A stretch of 64,000 nucleotides of DNA from Blastopirellula sediminis (GCF_020966755.1 NZ_JAJKFT010000004.1:1178001-1242000); one strand, 5' to 3'. Positions 1 to 10,127 are shown, numbered from the stretch's first letter. Notes: a model not told the origin generated them from the sequence alone. A program made the numbers and translations.

Positions 1-2
1 GG

Positions 3-407
3 GAGTGGGAAGGGGACGCGTATGCGCTGATGGAAGGCGGCGGCGAACGTGCCGCCGATTGTTGGGAGCGGGCGCTGTTGGTGACGCCCAGCGCCAGACT
101 GCATGAGAAGCTGGCCGCCTACTATGGCGACGCTGAGCCGGCTATTCGCGATCAGCATCTCGGTCGCGCCGCGTTTCTCAACGGCGTGGCCGAATATCGA
201 AGCAATCGCCTGGAATCGGCGATCACGGCTTTGCAACAAGCGGCCGAACTCAACCCTGCTGATCCCGATCCTTGGTTCTATCTGGGGCAACTTCGTTATT
301 ACCAGCGGCGATTCAACGATGCACAAGAAGCGTTCGATCGTTGTTTGTCTCTCCGCCCCGAACATGGACGAGCCGCCGAGATGTTTGATCATCTCCAGGG
401 CAGATAG
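3..407 (+). CDS. TPR-repeat protein, 3' end only
   Basis: The frame is open to the left edge, so the gene begins before the window; the first ATG in frame (position 30) need not be the real start. The C-terminal part shows at least two tetratricopeptide-like helices, with typical TPR spacing of small and aromatic residues (AEYRSNRLESAITALQQAAE, then PWFYLGQLRYYQRRFNDAQE). TPR domains mediate protein-protein contacts, and nothing here points to a specific partner. It ends with TAG at 405-407. No enzymatic domain is visible in the part seen. Confidence 0.75.
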   Translation, partial: EWEGDAYALMEGGGERAADCWERALLVTPSARLHEKLAAYYGDAEPAIRDQHLGRAAFLNGVAEYRSNRLESAITALQQAAELNPADPDPWFYLGQLRYYQRRFNDAQEAFDRCLSLRPEHGRAAEMFDHLQGR

Positions 408-634
408 CAGGCCCATAAAACGGCGAAGCGGAAACCAGTCCGCTATTGGCTGGAATTGGAGTTCTACGGCGTAGTTTCTTGCTTTCTCTCAATCTATGGA
501 AGGGAATATTTTCACTGGTTGTGTTTGTATAAAAATTCCTATAAAATTACTTTCACTGAGAATTTTTGCGTCGATTCGCAGTGAAACTGCATACGCCATA
601 TTGGCTATTTTAGATCCCCAAGAAAGAAGTAGGA

Positions 635-1039
635 ATGACTGGTCCAATTCGACTCCTCCTGGTTTGCACTTTGTTTGGGCTGGGAGCTTGGGGTTGTGCG
701 AAATCTGCGTCCGACTTGCCGAACCTCTCGGAGATGAGCGGCGCGGTGACGCTAGACGGAAAGCCGGTCACAAACGCCGCCGTTTCGTTTGAGTCGGCGA
801 ACGGCCAGGTCGCTTTTGGCAATACCGATTCGGAAGGACGCTACGAGTTGATCTTCCGCGACGGCGCCAAGGGGGCGGAGGTCGGCCCGAACACAGTCCG
901 GATCGAAACGGTTCTGGAAGGTCCGCCTGCTCCCAACTATCGCGACCCAATTCCGGCCAAATACAACAAGGCCAGCACGTTGACCGTCGAAGTTACCCCC
1001 GACGCCCACACCCATGATTTCGCCTTAGAGTCGAAGTAA
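635..1039 (+). CDS. Small lipoprotein, carboxypeptidase-regulatory-like
   Basis: 134 aa. The N-terminus is a lipoprotein signal (MTGPIRLLLVCTLFGLGAWG followed by Cys21; lipobox GAWGC). The rest is one beta-sandwich-type domain (SGAVTLDGKPVTNAAVSFE, then a DSEGRYEL turn), the pattern of the carboxypeptidase-regulatory-like/transthyretin-like fold found in many small planctomycete lipoproteins. A DUF1559 gene follows 181 bases downstream on the same strand, a recurrent partner in this phylum (compare 33541-35122). The lipobox predicts an envelope location. Function unknown. Confidence 0.8.
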   Translation: MTGPIRLLLVCTLFGLGAWGCAKSASDLPNLSEMSGAVTLDGKPVTNAAVSFESANGQVAFGNTDSEGRYELIFRDGAKGAEVGPNTVRIETVLEGPPAPNYRDPIPAKYNKASTLTVEVTPDAHTHDFALESK

Positions 1040-1220
1040 GACTCGGCGAACTCCATACCTACCGACAAACAGTCATATCCGCCGATTCGCCACTGGTCAG
1101 TCGGCTCCATTTCGCGGCGTTTTCGTCGCTGAATTTCACTTGCTCGTCGCCTGTTCGGCAGGCCGCGACGCACTACTTTCGTTTTTTATCTTCTCTTCCA
1201 TTTTGATGTGAGACACGAAC

Positions 1221-2207
1221 ATGGTCGCGCGGACTAGTCGTGATCCGTCAAGCAACGCCGGTTTTACGCTGGTTGAGTTGCTGGTGGTGATCGCCATTAT
1301 TGGAGTATTGATCGCTTTGTTGCTTCCCGCCGTTCAGCAGGCGCGAGAAGCGGCTCGTCGGATGAGTTGCTCGAACAACCTGAAGCAGATCGGGCTTGGT
1401 CTGCACAACTACCATGACACGCACTTGGCTTTTCCGGCCGGTTTTGTCGACAACAACCCAGACCACACCAGCGGTTCGGCACAGGGCGCCGACGGCAATC
1501 GTAACGGTTTGGCCTGGTCGGCGATGATTCTGCCGTTCGTCGAAGCCGGCAATCTATACGACCAGGTGCAAACGCAAACCGGTAACTTTGGACATCACTG
1601 GATGGACGGTAACCACGACGGCTCGGTGAACGATGCGATCGCTGCGTCTCGAATCGGCGTGGAAAACTATAGCTGCCCTTCGGACACGATGGACTTAATC
1701 AACACCAAGCGTAGTGGGTACGGCAAGACCAATTACCTGGCGAACTCAGGCAACTCCGCCGCGAACGACAAGAAAGGGATTTTCTGGGCCGCCTCGAACA
1801 CCAGGATTCGGGACATCACCGACGGAACTTCGAATACGATGATGGTCGGCGAAAGCAGTGGGACGAAAGATGGCGCTAACCAGTTGAACTGCGGCGGCGC
1901 CGTCTGCGATTTCAAAGCGGGTCTCTGGATCGGTGGACGCTTCGCCAACGGCGGCACGGCCCAAGGTTGGCATCCCGGCATTTATGGGCATGACGTCCTC
2001 ACCTTTGGCGGCGGCAGCGCGACCTATTTGATTGGACGCAGTACCGCGACTTGGGGACACGACTGGATCAACAGCAGCCTGCATCCCGGCGGCATTCAAT
2101 CCGTTCAGTGCGATGGTTCGGTTGCGTTCATCTCCGAGAATGTCAACGTCAACACCTACAAATGGCTGCGCGCTCGCGCCGACGGTCAGGTGCTGGGCGA
2201 ATACTAA
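1221..2207 (+). CDS. DUF1559 prepilin-like secreted protein
   Basis: 328 aa. The N-terminus carries a type IV pilin/type II secretion pseudopilin signature ([20 protein letters not shown], about residues 14-33), in which a prepilin peptidase would cut after Gly and methylate Phe. The DUF1559 core follows: [30 protein letters not shown], a [11 protein letters not shown] motif near residue 205 and a C-terminal HPGG..CDGSV motif. Planctomycetes carry many copies of this family; their role is not established. A hairpin terminator lies 39 bases after the stop. Confidence 0.93.
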   Translation: MVARTSRDPSSNAGFTLVELLVVIAIIGVLIALLLPAVQQAREAARRMSCSNNLKQIGLGLHNYHDTHLAFPAGFVDNNPDHTSGSAQGADGNRNGLAWSAMILPFVEAGNLYDQVQTQTGNFGHHWMDGNHDGSVNDAIAASRIGVENYSCPSDTMDLINTKRSGYGKTNYLANSGNSAANDKKGIFWAASNTRIRDITDGTSNTMMVGESSGTKDGANQLNCGGAVCDFKAGLWIGGRFANGGTAQGWHPGIYGHDVLTFGGGSATYLIGRSTATWGHDWINSSLHPGGIQSVQCDGSVAFISENVNVNTYKWLRARADGQVLGEY

Positions 2208-2245
2208 GATCCTTTGGCGACAGCCAATCGATTCGAAAACAGAAC

Positions 2246-2280
2246 AGGGCGCCGCAGTTGTACTGCGGCGCCCTGGTTCT
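2246..2280 (+). terminator. Rho-independent-type terminator
   Basis: A 13-bp perfect stem (2246-2258 with 2262-2274, loop TGT) is followed by TGGTTCTTTCT. It sits between the convergent DUF1559 gene (ends 2207) and the M42-like peptidase gene (ends 2303), so it may serve both directions. The T tract is imperfect on either strand. Confidence 0.75.
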
Positions 2281-2302
2281 TTCTGCGTAGCGGTCGCGTG
2301 AT

Positions 2303-3400
2303 TTAGAGGAAGGTCGACAATAGCTGGATCGCCGCAGCGACCGAGTCGAGCGACGCCGTTTCTTCGGCGGTGTGGTAGCCGGTTGTCGGGATCTGCAGCG
2401 TCGTGCCGTTGATCTCGCCGTCGGTCGCAGCGACCAGGCGGCCCAGTTCTGTCCGGCCGAGCGAGAGTGGTTTGCTGCGGTCGACGTTTTGCGATTCGAT
2501 GTAGGCGTCTTTGAACATCGTGGTGACGCCGAGCGCCTCACAACGTTTTTGCAGTTCGTCGGTAATGCCGGGGGCGAACTCGCCGCTGGCGTCTTTGCGC
2601 CGCAAGACCAGCTGCTGGGCAGTCGCGGATAGAGTGTCGGGAAATGGACTCGTGTCGACGACGATCAGCTTTTGCGTCGTCAGGTGTTGGCGTTTGAACC
2701 ATTCCAACGCGTAACGCCAGCTGCGGCCCGCTTCTTCTTGCGCGGTAAACAGACAGGTGCCGCGGAAGCCTTTACGGAACATGTGAACCAGCATCGCGAC
2801 CGAGAGGACGTTGTCGAGCTGGGCCGAGAGGAAGCCGTTTTCAATTTTCAGGCGATCGAGGAACGAGATCGGGGTCCCCGGCTGCAGGAACTCTAAGCCG
2901 TTCAACTCGAAGATCAGGTTGTGTCGCTGCGGGCAAACGTACGAGCGGGTGATCGACGCCTGGCCGAGGTAGGTTCCGGCGTAAGGCAAATGGGCCTGGA
3001 CGCGCTGTCCGGCGAAGCGGTCGCCGATGTTGTACATCATCTGTTCCGAGACCGAGTCGCCGGTCAGGTCGCAACGGTTGCTGGCGATAAACGCGGCATA
3101 CTGGAACTCATTCGGTCCGGTGCATAACAGGCCATGCCGGTCGATATGGGCCGATAGAATCAGGTCGTAGGGACGGCTCCCCTGGGCGACCAGAACCCCT
3201 TGGTAGTATTGCACCCGGGCGCCCACTTCCTCCAGTTCGCGGCGGAGTACCCGAAAGAATGAGTCCTCAGTCCCGACGACGCTCGGCTCCCGAATCAGCA
3301 GTTGGAGGATATCCAGAAAGTCGGCCAGGTCGGCATCGATCAGAGGGGAACTGCTCTGATTTTCGGCGCCGGCGATCCGGGAAAAGGTCGCAATGCTCAT
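2303..3400 (-). CDS. M42/M20-like metallopeptidase
   Basis: 365 aa from the ATG at 3400. That start overlaps the stop of the upstream gene as ATGA, so translational coupling favours it over the longer open frame reaching 3472. Metal-site motifs of the M42/M20/M28 clan are in order: SAHIDRHG (His85, Asp87), AQLDN (Asp196, bridging), AQEEAG (Glu222/223, general base and ligand), VVDTSP (Asp249) and GYHTAEE near the C-terminus (His ligand). Together these predict a dinuclear zinc or cobalt aminopeptidase. Substrate is unknown. There is no signal peptide, so it is probably cytoplasmic. It is transcribed in the same direction as the efflux genes, but a functional link is not evident. Confidence 0.85.
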   Translation of the reverse strand: MSIATFSRIAGAENQSSSPLIDADLADFLDILQLLIREPSVVGTEDSFFRVLRRELEEVGARVQYYQGVLVAQGSRPYDLILSAHIDRHGLLCTGPNEFQYAAFIASNRCDLTGDSVSEQMMYNIGDRFAGQRVQAHLPYAGTYLGQASITRSYVCPQRHNLIFELNGLEFLQPGTPISFLDRLKIENGFLSAQLDNVLSVAMLVHMFRKGFRGTCLFTAQEEAGRSWRYALEWFKRQHLTTQKLIVVDTSPFPDTLSATAQQLVLRRKDASGEFAPGITDELQKRCEALGVTTMFKDAYIESQNVDRSKPLSLGRTELGRLVAATDGEINGTTLQIPTTGYHTAEETASLDSVAAAIQLLSTFL

Positions 3401-3705
3401 GGAATCAGCACTCCGCAGGTTGGGAAAACCGTCTGCAGAGAGCAATGCATTTTGCGAGCCAAATCTTGGCAAACGGCCCGGTCAACCAGGTTCGTTAAAT
3501 AGCCTCTCCCCCCGACCGGGATGCGAGGATGGGAAGCGGCATAGTCTGGCAAGATGCGGCAGATCACCCGGCGCTCGTTCAGATCGGCCGGTCCGGTCAG
3601 CGGAATTTCGTCGTCCGTGTCGTAAAAGAGGTCATGCTCGTTCATGATGATCAGGCGCCCCTGAGCCTGTTCGCGCAGCTGTTTTACGATTAGCCGATTC
3701 GGCAT
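3397..3705 (-). CDS. Hypothetical protein coupled to the M42-like peptidase
   Basis: 102 aa if translation starts at the ATG at 3705, which has an AGGGGA-type Shine-Dalgarno about nine bases upstream. A longer reading from a GTG at 3810 gives 137 aa but has weaker support. I recognise no family. The protein is soluble, with a basic N-terminal stretch (MPNRLIVKQLREQAQGR), an acidic loop (DLFYDTDDE) and two cysteines near the C-terminus. Its stop overlaps the peptidase start as ATGA, which suggests a coupled pair. Confidence 0.6.
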   Translation of the reverse strand: MPNRLIVKQLREQAQGRLIIMNEHDLFYDTDDEIPLTGPADLNERRVICRILPDYAASHPRIPVGGRGYLTNLVDRAVCQDLARKMHCSLQTVFPTCGVLIP

Positions 3706-3904
3706 GGTCGACTTCCCCTCGCTGCTGATGACGTTGTAGTCGATTCGACGCCATGGCTCATCTTGGAAGAAGGAGGCGTCGTCGGTGACGTAGGCCTCTC
3801 GCCAGTGCACGAATGCCCCCGGCCTCGCCGGGGTTTGCAGTGGAGTTGGGAACCGCCTGCGTTACCTTCGCTGAGACTGGAGTCGGGGGGCTTTGACGCC
3901 GCGG

Positions 3905-6900
3905 TCAATCGTCGCTTCCCGCCCAATGGCGATCGTGCATGCCGAGATTCATTTTGAGCTCCTTGAAGGCGGCGAAGACGACCGGCACGACGAAAAGCGT
4001 CAGTAGCTCGACGGTCATTCCCCCGACGACCGGCCAGGCCATCGCCTTGGCGACGTCGCTGCCGCGACCGGTCGAGAGGATGACCGGGATCAGCGCGATG
4101 ATCGTCGTGAAGGTGGTCATCAAGCAGGGACGAATCCGCTTCATGCCGGCTTCGACGGTGGCGTTGCGGATATCATCGATCGTCTCCAGTCGCTTCCGCG
4201 TGAAGACCTGGTCTAGGTAGGTTGCCATGACCACGCCGTCATCGACCGCGATGCCGAACAACGCGATGAAGCCGACCCAGACCGCCGTGTTGATTTCGAT
4301 GCCGTTGATCGCCAGGCAGATCATCCCCCCGGCGAACGCGACCGGTATGCCCGAGAAGACGGCCAGCGAGATCGGCAGGTGGCGAAACTGCAGATAGATG
4401 ATGAACAAGTTGATACCGATTACGAGCGGGATGACCCACATCAGGCGCAGATTGGCTTCGATCTGGTTTTGGAATGAGCCGACCGCTTCGGTGGAGTATC
4501 CCTTTGGCAATGTGACGTCGCCATTTTGTTGCGCCTCCAGCAAGCTGCGCTCGACCGAATCGGCAGTTTCCAAGTCTCCCAGCGAACCGGAAGGTTGAAA
4601 AGAAACGTGAGCGACCAATCGGGCGTCTTCGCTGTTGATGACGCCGGGGCCCCAGGTCGTATTCATCGTCGCCAGGTTCGAGAGAGGAACGACTTCACCG
4701 GAATGGGTGACGACCGGCAAACTTTCGAGTTCATTGAGCTGTTCGCGCAGTTGGCGTTCGTAGCGAACTCGTACCGGATAGCGTTCTCGCCCTTCAACGG
4801 TCTTGGTGACGTTGGCGCCGCCGAGCGCCGTCTCGATCACCTGGTTGACCATTGCCGTCGACATCCCATAGCGAGCAGCCGCATCGCGATTGACGTCAAA
4901 CTCGACGTACGGTTTCCCGAGCACGATGTCTGGATTTACCGTCGCGCCGTTGACTTGCGGCAGCGCTTTCAAGTGCTCCGCCACTTGCCGCGAAGCGTCG
5001 GCCAGTCCGTCCAGGCTGTCGCCGTAGATTCGGATCGCCATCGAAGCTTTGATGCCGCTTTGCAGCATCACGACGCGTCCTTCAATCGGTTGTAAGGGCG
5101 AAGCCGGGGTCACGCCGGGAAGCGTCGCCACGGCGTTGATCTGTTCCCAAATATCTTGCGTCGTGACTCCTTCCCGCCATTCTTCTTTTGGCTTGAGCAT
5201 GACGTAAGTTTCGATCATCGCGGCCGGGGCCGGATCAAGCGCCGACTCGACGCGGCCGATCTTCCCCAACACGTTTTTGACCTCGGGGATTTCCTTGATC
5301 AACGCATCTTGCGTTTGCAGCACTTCCATCGCTTGCGAGAAGCTGGCGGCCGGGTAGAGGGTCGGCATATAGAACCAGCTTCCCTCGTCGAGCGCAATCC
5401 AATCGTCCGACTCGAGCCCGGTGAAGGAATGTTTGAGATCGACATAGCCGGGGACGCCGTTCAGGTCGGCGCCCAGGTTGGTCGCTCCACGTTCCAGGGG
5501 GGACAACACGGTCGGCAGTCCGATCCAAGCTCCCAGTCCGAGCAGGATCACCAGGCCGGGGAAAGTGAGGAATAACCCTTTGTGGGCGAGGAACAAACGC
5601 AAGAGCGGTTCGTAAATCGCCAGGATCAGACGACTGACCGGATTTTCATCGACTGGCCGCAGTCGCTCACTGAGCATCCAATACCCAGCAAATCCGAATA
5701 AGACGCCCATGCCGACGACGGCGAACAGCGGCGAAACGTTGACGATCGTCGCGATTTCCTTCCCGAGCATCCAGCCCACTAACAAGCCAGCCGCCGTCAG
5801 GGCGGCGGTTGCGATCCAGCGCGTTCCCCTGCTCACTTCGGAAGATCGCAGCAAGAGGCGGCTCAAAAGCGGCACCAACGTGATGGCGACAATCAGCGCC
5901 GCCGTCAATGAAAACGTTTTCGTCCAGGCGAGCGGAGCGAACAGTTTGTAGTCGCGGCCTGTCAGCATGAAGACCGGCAGAAAGCTGACGACGGTCGTCA
6001 TCACGGCAGTCACCACCGCAGGGGCGACTTCGCCGGCGGCCTCTTGGATGATCTTGAGCCGATTCTCGGCGCCGCCCGGTCGGCCGTCTCGTTCCCAGAT
6101 GGCAAGGTGATCGTAAATCGTCTCGGAGACGATGATCCCCATGTCGACCATGGTCCCGATTGCAATCGCGATCCCGGCCAGCGACATGATGTTGGCGTCG
6201 ATGCCGAAGGTGTACATTGCCCCAAACGCCATGAGCACCGCAATTGGCAGCGTGACCGCCACCACAATGCTGGCCCGAAAGTGGAGCAGAAACAGCAGGA
6301 TCACGACCGCCGTAATCAAAACTTCCTGGATCAGCGCCGTCGTCAGCGTTGCGATCGTTTCATTGATCAGTCCTGTGCGGTCATAGACGATGTTCAGCTT
6401 CACGCCATGAAGACTCGGCTCGATCTGCGCAATCTTCTCTTTCACCCGATCGATCACTTCGCGGGGATTCTCTCCGAATCGCATCACTATCACGCCGCCC
6501 ACCGCTTCCGTGCCGTTCAGGTCGATCGCACCGCGGCGGAATTCCGGGCCGAGTTGAACATGCCCCAGATCGCGAATACGAAGCGGAATGCCGTCGCGCG
6601 ACCGAACGACGGTCGCTTCGATATCGGCGATCGCTTTGTCGGTGTCATGATTCGCGCCGATGAATCCCCGGCCGCGGATAATGAATTCCATGCCGCCTGA
6701 CTCGACTGTCTTGGCGCCGACGTCGATGTTCGACTTGCGAACAGCGTCGACGAGCTGATCGAGCGGCACGTCATGAAAGCGGAGGCGATCGGGATCAATT
6801 TCGATTTGGTATTGCCGCACATAGCCGCCGACGCTCGCCACTTCGCTGACGCCGGGGACCGCTTGCAGTTCGTATTTCACGACGAAGTCTTGCAGCGAAC

Positions 6901-7366
6901 GGAGTTCGGCCAAATTCATCCCCGGCGGAGCGTCAAGCGTGTAATACAAGACCTGGCCCAAACCGGTCGCATCGGGGCCCAAGGTCGGAACGACTCCGTC
7001 CGGCAGCATCGCCGACGCCGTCCCTAACTGCTCCATCACGCGTGAACGGGCCCAATAGAAATCGGTGCTATCGTGAAAGGTAACTTGTACGAAACTATAG
7101 CCGAACAGACTCTTGCCACGCACCGACTCTGCATCGGGAACCGCCAACATCGCGACCGAAAGGGGATAGGTGATCTGATCTTCGACATCCTTGGGAGAAC
7201 GCCCCGGCCACGCCGTAAAGATGATGACCTGGTTTTCGCCGATGTTGGGAATCGCATCGATCGGGACCTTCTGCGTCGCGTACCAGCCGTAACCGACAAT
7301 GACGATCGTCACGACGAACATGATGATCGTTTCGCGGCTGCAGAAAATGATAATGCCACGCATCAT
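3905..7366 (-). CDS. cusA: CusA/CzcA-family heavy-metal RND pump (copy 1)
   Basis: 1153 aa, near the usual 1040-1150 of the heavy-metal efflux RND family. The N-terminus matches the family (first TM about 11-29, then QKVPIDAIPNIGENQVII). Central TM segments include LAGIAIAIGTMVDMGIIVSE, the TM4 proton-relay region with its Asp, and a C-terminal block has GIAVDDGVVMATYLDQVF. These pumps sit in the inner membrane as trimers and drive Cu(I)/Ag(I) or divalent cations out with a periplasmic adaptor and an outer-membrane channel. The start is one base past the stop of the adaptor gene (7368-9413), so the two are certainly co-transcribed. The CusA-type TM4 sequence and the copper-type adaptor domains favour monovalent metal as substrate; this is inference. 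Confidence 0.93.
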   Translation of the reverse strand: MMRGIIIFCSRETIIMFVVTIVIVGYGWYATQKVPIDAIPNIGENQVIIFTAWPGRSPKDVEDQITYPLSVAMLAVPDAESVRGKSLFGYSFVQVTFHDSTDFYWARSRVMEQLGTASAMLPDGVVPTLGPDATGLGQVLYYTLDAPPGMNLAELRSLQDFVVKYELQAVPGVSEVASVGGYVRQYQIEIDPDRLRFHDVPLDQLVDAVRKSNIDVGAKTVESGGMEFIIRGRGFIGANHDTDKAIADIEATVVRSRDGIPLRIRDLGHVQLGPEFRRGAIDLNGTEAVGGVIVMRFGENPREVIDRVKEKIAQIEPSLHGVKLNIVYDRTGLINETIATLTTALIQEVLITAVVILLFLLHFRASIVVAVTLPIAVLMAFGAMYTFGIDANIMSLAGIAIAIGTMVDMGIIVSETIYDHLAIWERDGRPGGAENRLKIIQEAAGEVAPAVVTAVMTTVVSFLPVFMLTGRDYKLFAPLAWTKTFSLTAALIVAITLVPLLSRLLLRSSEVSRGTRWIATAALTAAGLLVGWMLGKEIATIVNVSPLFAVVGMGVLFGFAGYWMLSERLRPVDENPVSRLILAIYEPLLRLFLAHKGLFLTFPGLVILLGLGAWIGLPTVLSPLERGATNLGADLNGVPGYVDLKHSFTGLESDDWIALDEGSWFYMPTLYPAASFSQAMEVLQTQDALIKEIPEVKNVLGKIGRVESALDPAPAAMIETYVMLKPKEEWREGVTTQDIWEQINAVATLPGVTPASPLQPIEGRVVMLQSGIKASMAIRIYGDSLDGLADASRQVAEHLKALPQVNGATVNPDIVLGKPYVEFDVNRDAAARYGMSTAMVNQVIETALGGANVTKTVEGRERYPVRVRYERQLREQLNELESLPVVTHSGEVVPLSNLATMNTTWGPGVINSEDARLVAHVSFQPSGSLGDLETADSVERSLLEAQQNGDVTLPKGYSTEAVGSFQNQIEANLRLMWVIPLVIGINLFIIYLQFRHLPISLAVFSGIPVAFAGGMICLAINGIEINTAVWVGFIALFGIAVDDGVVMATYLDQVFTRKRLETIDDIRNATVEAGMKRIRPCLMTTFTTIIALIPVILSTGRGSDVAKAMAWPVVGGMTVELLTLFVVPVVFAAFKELKMNLGMHDRHWAGSDD

Positions 7367-7367
7367 C

Positions 7368-9413
7368 TTAGCGAACTCCTTCCGCCGCGGTCGGTTGTTG
7401 TGCCGGAGGCGCCATCGGCGTCATTGGCGGAGCGTCGGGAGAAAGCGTTCTGACATGCTCGCCGCAGCGAAGCATCTCGCTGCCATAGTAGGGATTCAGC
7501 AACTTGTCGTCCGCTTGCAGCCAATCCCCTTCGCCGCCCTTGACCATCGGGCAGAAGAATTGATGAAAGGCCTGCGTCGAACCGTCGCCGCGGACTTCGG
7601 TCGCCAAAAGCAGAGTCGCATGACTGATCGGCTTAAAATTTTTCCGAGCCTCGGCCAGCGAAAGATGATGGAGGTGCTCCGCGTTCTTGGCGACGTCGGC
7701 AAATTGCTTCCGCTCCGGCTCGCTCAATTCGGGCGACTTCGAGAGCTGGCCAGCGAGTTCGAAGAGCCGCTTTGCCGCGTCGGGCGCCGGCTGTTTATCG
7801 GCGGCCAATTGGCTTTGAATGGCAAAGTAAGTCTGGTAGAACGCTTCCAGGTTCTGACCGGTTTCCCCGCCGACTTTGGCTAGGTTGGTAGAGTCGACTT
7901 GCAGCGGCGAATTGCGAGTCTTTTTGTGCACGAGACGGGATGGATCGATCAGGCTCGGCTTGCCGGCCAGTTGCATTTGTGAGTCGATCAGGAAGTTGCC
8001 AGAAGTTGCGACCAGCTCGCCCGGTTTGATGCCGTCGAGGATCACCACTTTGTCTTTCAAAATGGGACCGAGCTTCACACTGCGAATCTCGAAGCGCCCC
8101 GGCTCCGTTTCGACATAGACGACGCTATTCTTTCCCGCGGTGAGGAGGGCCGAGCGGGGAATAACGGTCGAGGGAACGCGTCCGAGCGGCTGGTCGGAGT
8201 AGCCGTATCGCGACGTCGGCACGAGTTCCATGCCGCAGATCGGGCACGCCCCTGGTTCGTCGCGAATGATTTGTGGGTGCATTGGGCTGATCCACTTGCC
8301 TGCAAGTTGCTCGTCGTAGACCGCTCCTTGCGGACCAATCGGGATTTCGATCGTCGCTTCTGCGTAATCGCCTGGTCGTAGTCGTCCTGAGTCATTCTTG
8401 AACTCGACGCGGACGCCAACCGTCCGGTTCTTGTCATTGACTTTCGGATCAATGAATGCGACGCGGCCGATCAGCGTCTCCCCAGGTAAAGAGGGGAGTT
8501 CGGCGGTGACAACCTGGCCGAAACGAATCTGGGAGGCGTTTTCCGGATAGAGTTCCAGCATGAGCCACACCGTCGAGAGATTCGCGATGCGATAGATCGG
8601 TTCTCCTGCGGAAATGTATTCTCCTTCCTCGGTCAACTTCTCAATGACCGTTCCGCCGAAGGGAGCGTAGATCGTCAGACGCGACTCCGGTTTTCCCGAT
8701 TTTTCGAGCTCAGCCAGTTGCTCCGGCGTCATCCCCAACTCGACCAGTTTTTGACGCGAGTTCTCCATCAACTTGGTTTGCGCTTCCCGGATTGCTGGGA
8801 GCGAGTTGGCGTTCATCCGCCCGACGGTGTTGCGCGACTCAAGGTACTCGGCTTGTGCAGCGTAAAGTTGCGGGCTGTAAACGATCGCCAAGTGATCTCC
8901 CTTGGCGACGAGGACGCCTGTGTAGTCGGCAAACAAACGCTCGACGCGCCCATTGATGTAGGCGGCGATCGTCGCTTCGCGGCTTTCGTCGATTTCGATG
9001 GCGCCGATCGTCTCGATCGTCGTTGAGACCGGCTCTGACGTCGCTGGCGCCGTTTGAATTTGGGCCAACCGTCTTTGCGCCGGCTGGATCGTCACGGCGA
9101 ACTCATCCAGGTCGGCGGCGCCTGACGAAGCGGGAACCAGGGGCATCCCGCAAATTGGACATCGACCAGGACCAGGTTGCCGAATCTGGGGATGCATCGG
9201 GCACGTGTAGATTTGCTGAGCGCTGCCGCCGCTTGTCGCTGCAGAACTTCCTTCGACGCCGATCCAACCGACGCGCTGCGCCAGTCCAAGGAGAACTATC
9301 AGGATAATCCCGGCTGCGAAAAAGAACGCGATCGGCGTCAAGCGGGCAAACCACCACACAATCGACTGCTGCGTTGGCTCCGGCGCGTCTGCTTTATTTA
9401 CCGGCGTTGACAT
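7368..9413 (-). CDS. cusB: CusB-like adaptor with two heavy-metal-binding domains and DUF3347-like tail
   Basis: 681 aa, much longer than ordinary CusB (about 400). One TM anchor lies near residues 25-46. A first heavy-metal-binding domain follows (TCPMHPQIRQPGPGRCPICG, near residue 70), then the barrel-sandwich/HlyD core (INGRVERLFADYTGVLVAKGD and its partner half). A second copy of the metal domain (SPMHPQIIRDEPGACPICG) is inserted near residue 375. The tail matches DUF3347, with FCPMVKG, GDWLQ and NPYYG..M..CG. The adaptor bridges pump and outer-membrane channel; the HMBD modules probably capture or hand over copper-type metal. It directly precedes cusA copy 1. The duplicated HMBD is the unusual point. 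Confidence 0.92.
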   Translation of the reverse strand: MSTPVNKADAPEPTQQSIVWWFARLTPIAFFFAAGIILIVLLGLAQRVGWIGVEGSSAATSGGSAQQIYTCPMHPQIRQPGPGRCPICGMPLVPASSGAADLDEFAVTIQPAQRRLAQIQTAPATSEPVSTTIETIGAIEIDESREATIAAYINGRVERLFADYTGVLVAKGDHLAIVYSPQLYAAQAEYLESRNTVGRMNANSLPAIREAQTKLMENSRQKLVELGMTPEQLAELEKSGKPESRLTIYAPFGGTVIEKLTEEGEYISAGEPIYRIANLSTVWLMLELYPENASQIRFGQVVTAELPSLPGETLIGRVAFIDPKVNDKNRTVGVRVEFKNDSGRLRPGDYAEATIEIPIGPQGAVYDEQLAGKWISPMHPQIIRDEPGACPICGMELVPTSRYGYSDQPLGRVPSTVIPRSALLTAGKNSVVYVETEPGRFEIRSVKLGPILKDKVVILDGIKPGELVATSGNFLIDSQMQLAGKPSLIDPSRLVHKKTRNSPLQVDSTNLAKVGGETGQNLEAFYQTYFAIQSQLAADKQPAPDAAKRLFELAGQLSKSPELSEPERKQFADVAKNAEHLHHLSLAEARKNFKPISHATLLLATEVRGDGSTQAFHQFFCPMVKGGEGDWLQADDKLLNPYYGSEMLRCGEHVRTLSPDAPPMTPMAPPAQQPTAAEGVR

Positions 9414-9653
9414 CGGAATCTCACTGTCTGAGTCGTGAATGGAAACAAGGAGCGGCTGGACCGAGACGCTTACCCAGCGTTTGGACCGCGCCAGAAATTG
9501 CTCCGGCCAGCCGCCCCGATTCGGGTGAACTGTTCAAGTGGCGATGTTCGCATCCAAAGTCGATGTACGACCGTGGTGGCGAAACGACGAGCGCGCAATC
9601 GTAGACGTCGCAAATGGGGCGAATACGTTGCAAGCGGAAGAAGACCGGCCGGC

Positions 9654-10127
9654 TTAGGTCAGCCAGACGCAGAGCACGATTCGGCGAAAGTCCGAATCGG
9701 GAAAAGGGAGATGTGCCGTCGCAATCGCCGGGCGAGGAGCGCAAACCACTTCCAGTTTGGCGAGTTCGTCAGCAAACGGCGTTAGCGCGACTGCGTCAGC
9801 CAGAACCCCTTCCGAAGAAATCAGAGAGTCGCCAAGGTTGAGCGGAACAAGATGGCAGTGGCAGGTTGAATCGCCCCGAACGCTCTCTCCGTCACCGCAC
9901 GACGTGTTCGCCGCAACGTGACGTTGGCAATGCGGACAACCGGAACGACGTTCGTTGGAAGCGGTTGAGCGGCAGCAACGATGGGCGGTTGTGGAATAGG
10001 CTTCTTTCGCACAGCAACAAGCGCTTGGCGCAGCGAAACTTGCCGTTTGCAGGAGCAACGACAAGATTACGGAAAGCACGGCGGTTTTGCGTAAGAGTCC
10101 AAACACTTCAGATTCCGAGAACGCCAA
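9654..10127 (-). CDS. Cys-rich exported hypothetical protein of the efflux locus
   Basis: 157 aa from a TTG at 10127; a GTG at 10106 is an alternative start and neither has a strong ribosome-binding site. A signal-peptide-like segment (VLSVILSLLLQTASFA) is followed by a cysteine-rich region with CCC, CC, CPHCQRH and CHCH clusters, then a Cys-poor tail. No family recognised. Lying between TolC and the copper-type adaptor on the same strand, it could be a periplasmic metal binder; this rests on composition and position only. Confidence 0.6.
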   Translation of the reverse strand: MAFSESEVFGLLRKTAVLSVILSLLLQTASFAAPSACCCAKEAYSTTAHRCCRSTASNERRSGCPHCQRHVAANTSCGDGESVRGDSTCHCHLVPLNLGDSLISSEGVLADAVALTPFADELAKLEVVCAPRPAIATAHLPFPDSDFRRIVLCVWLT

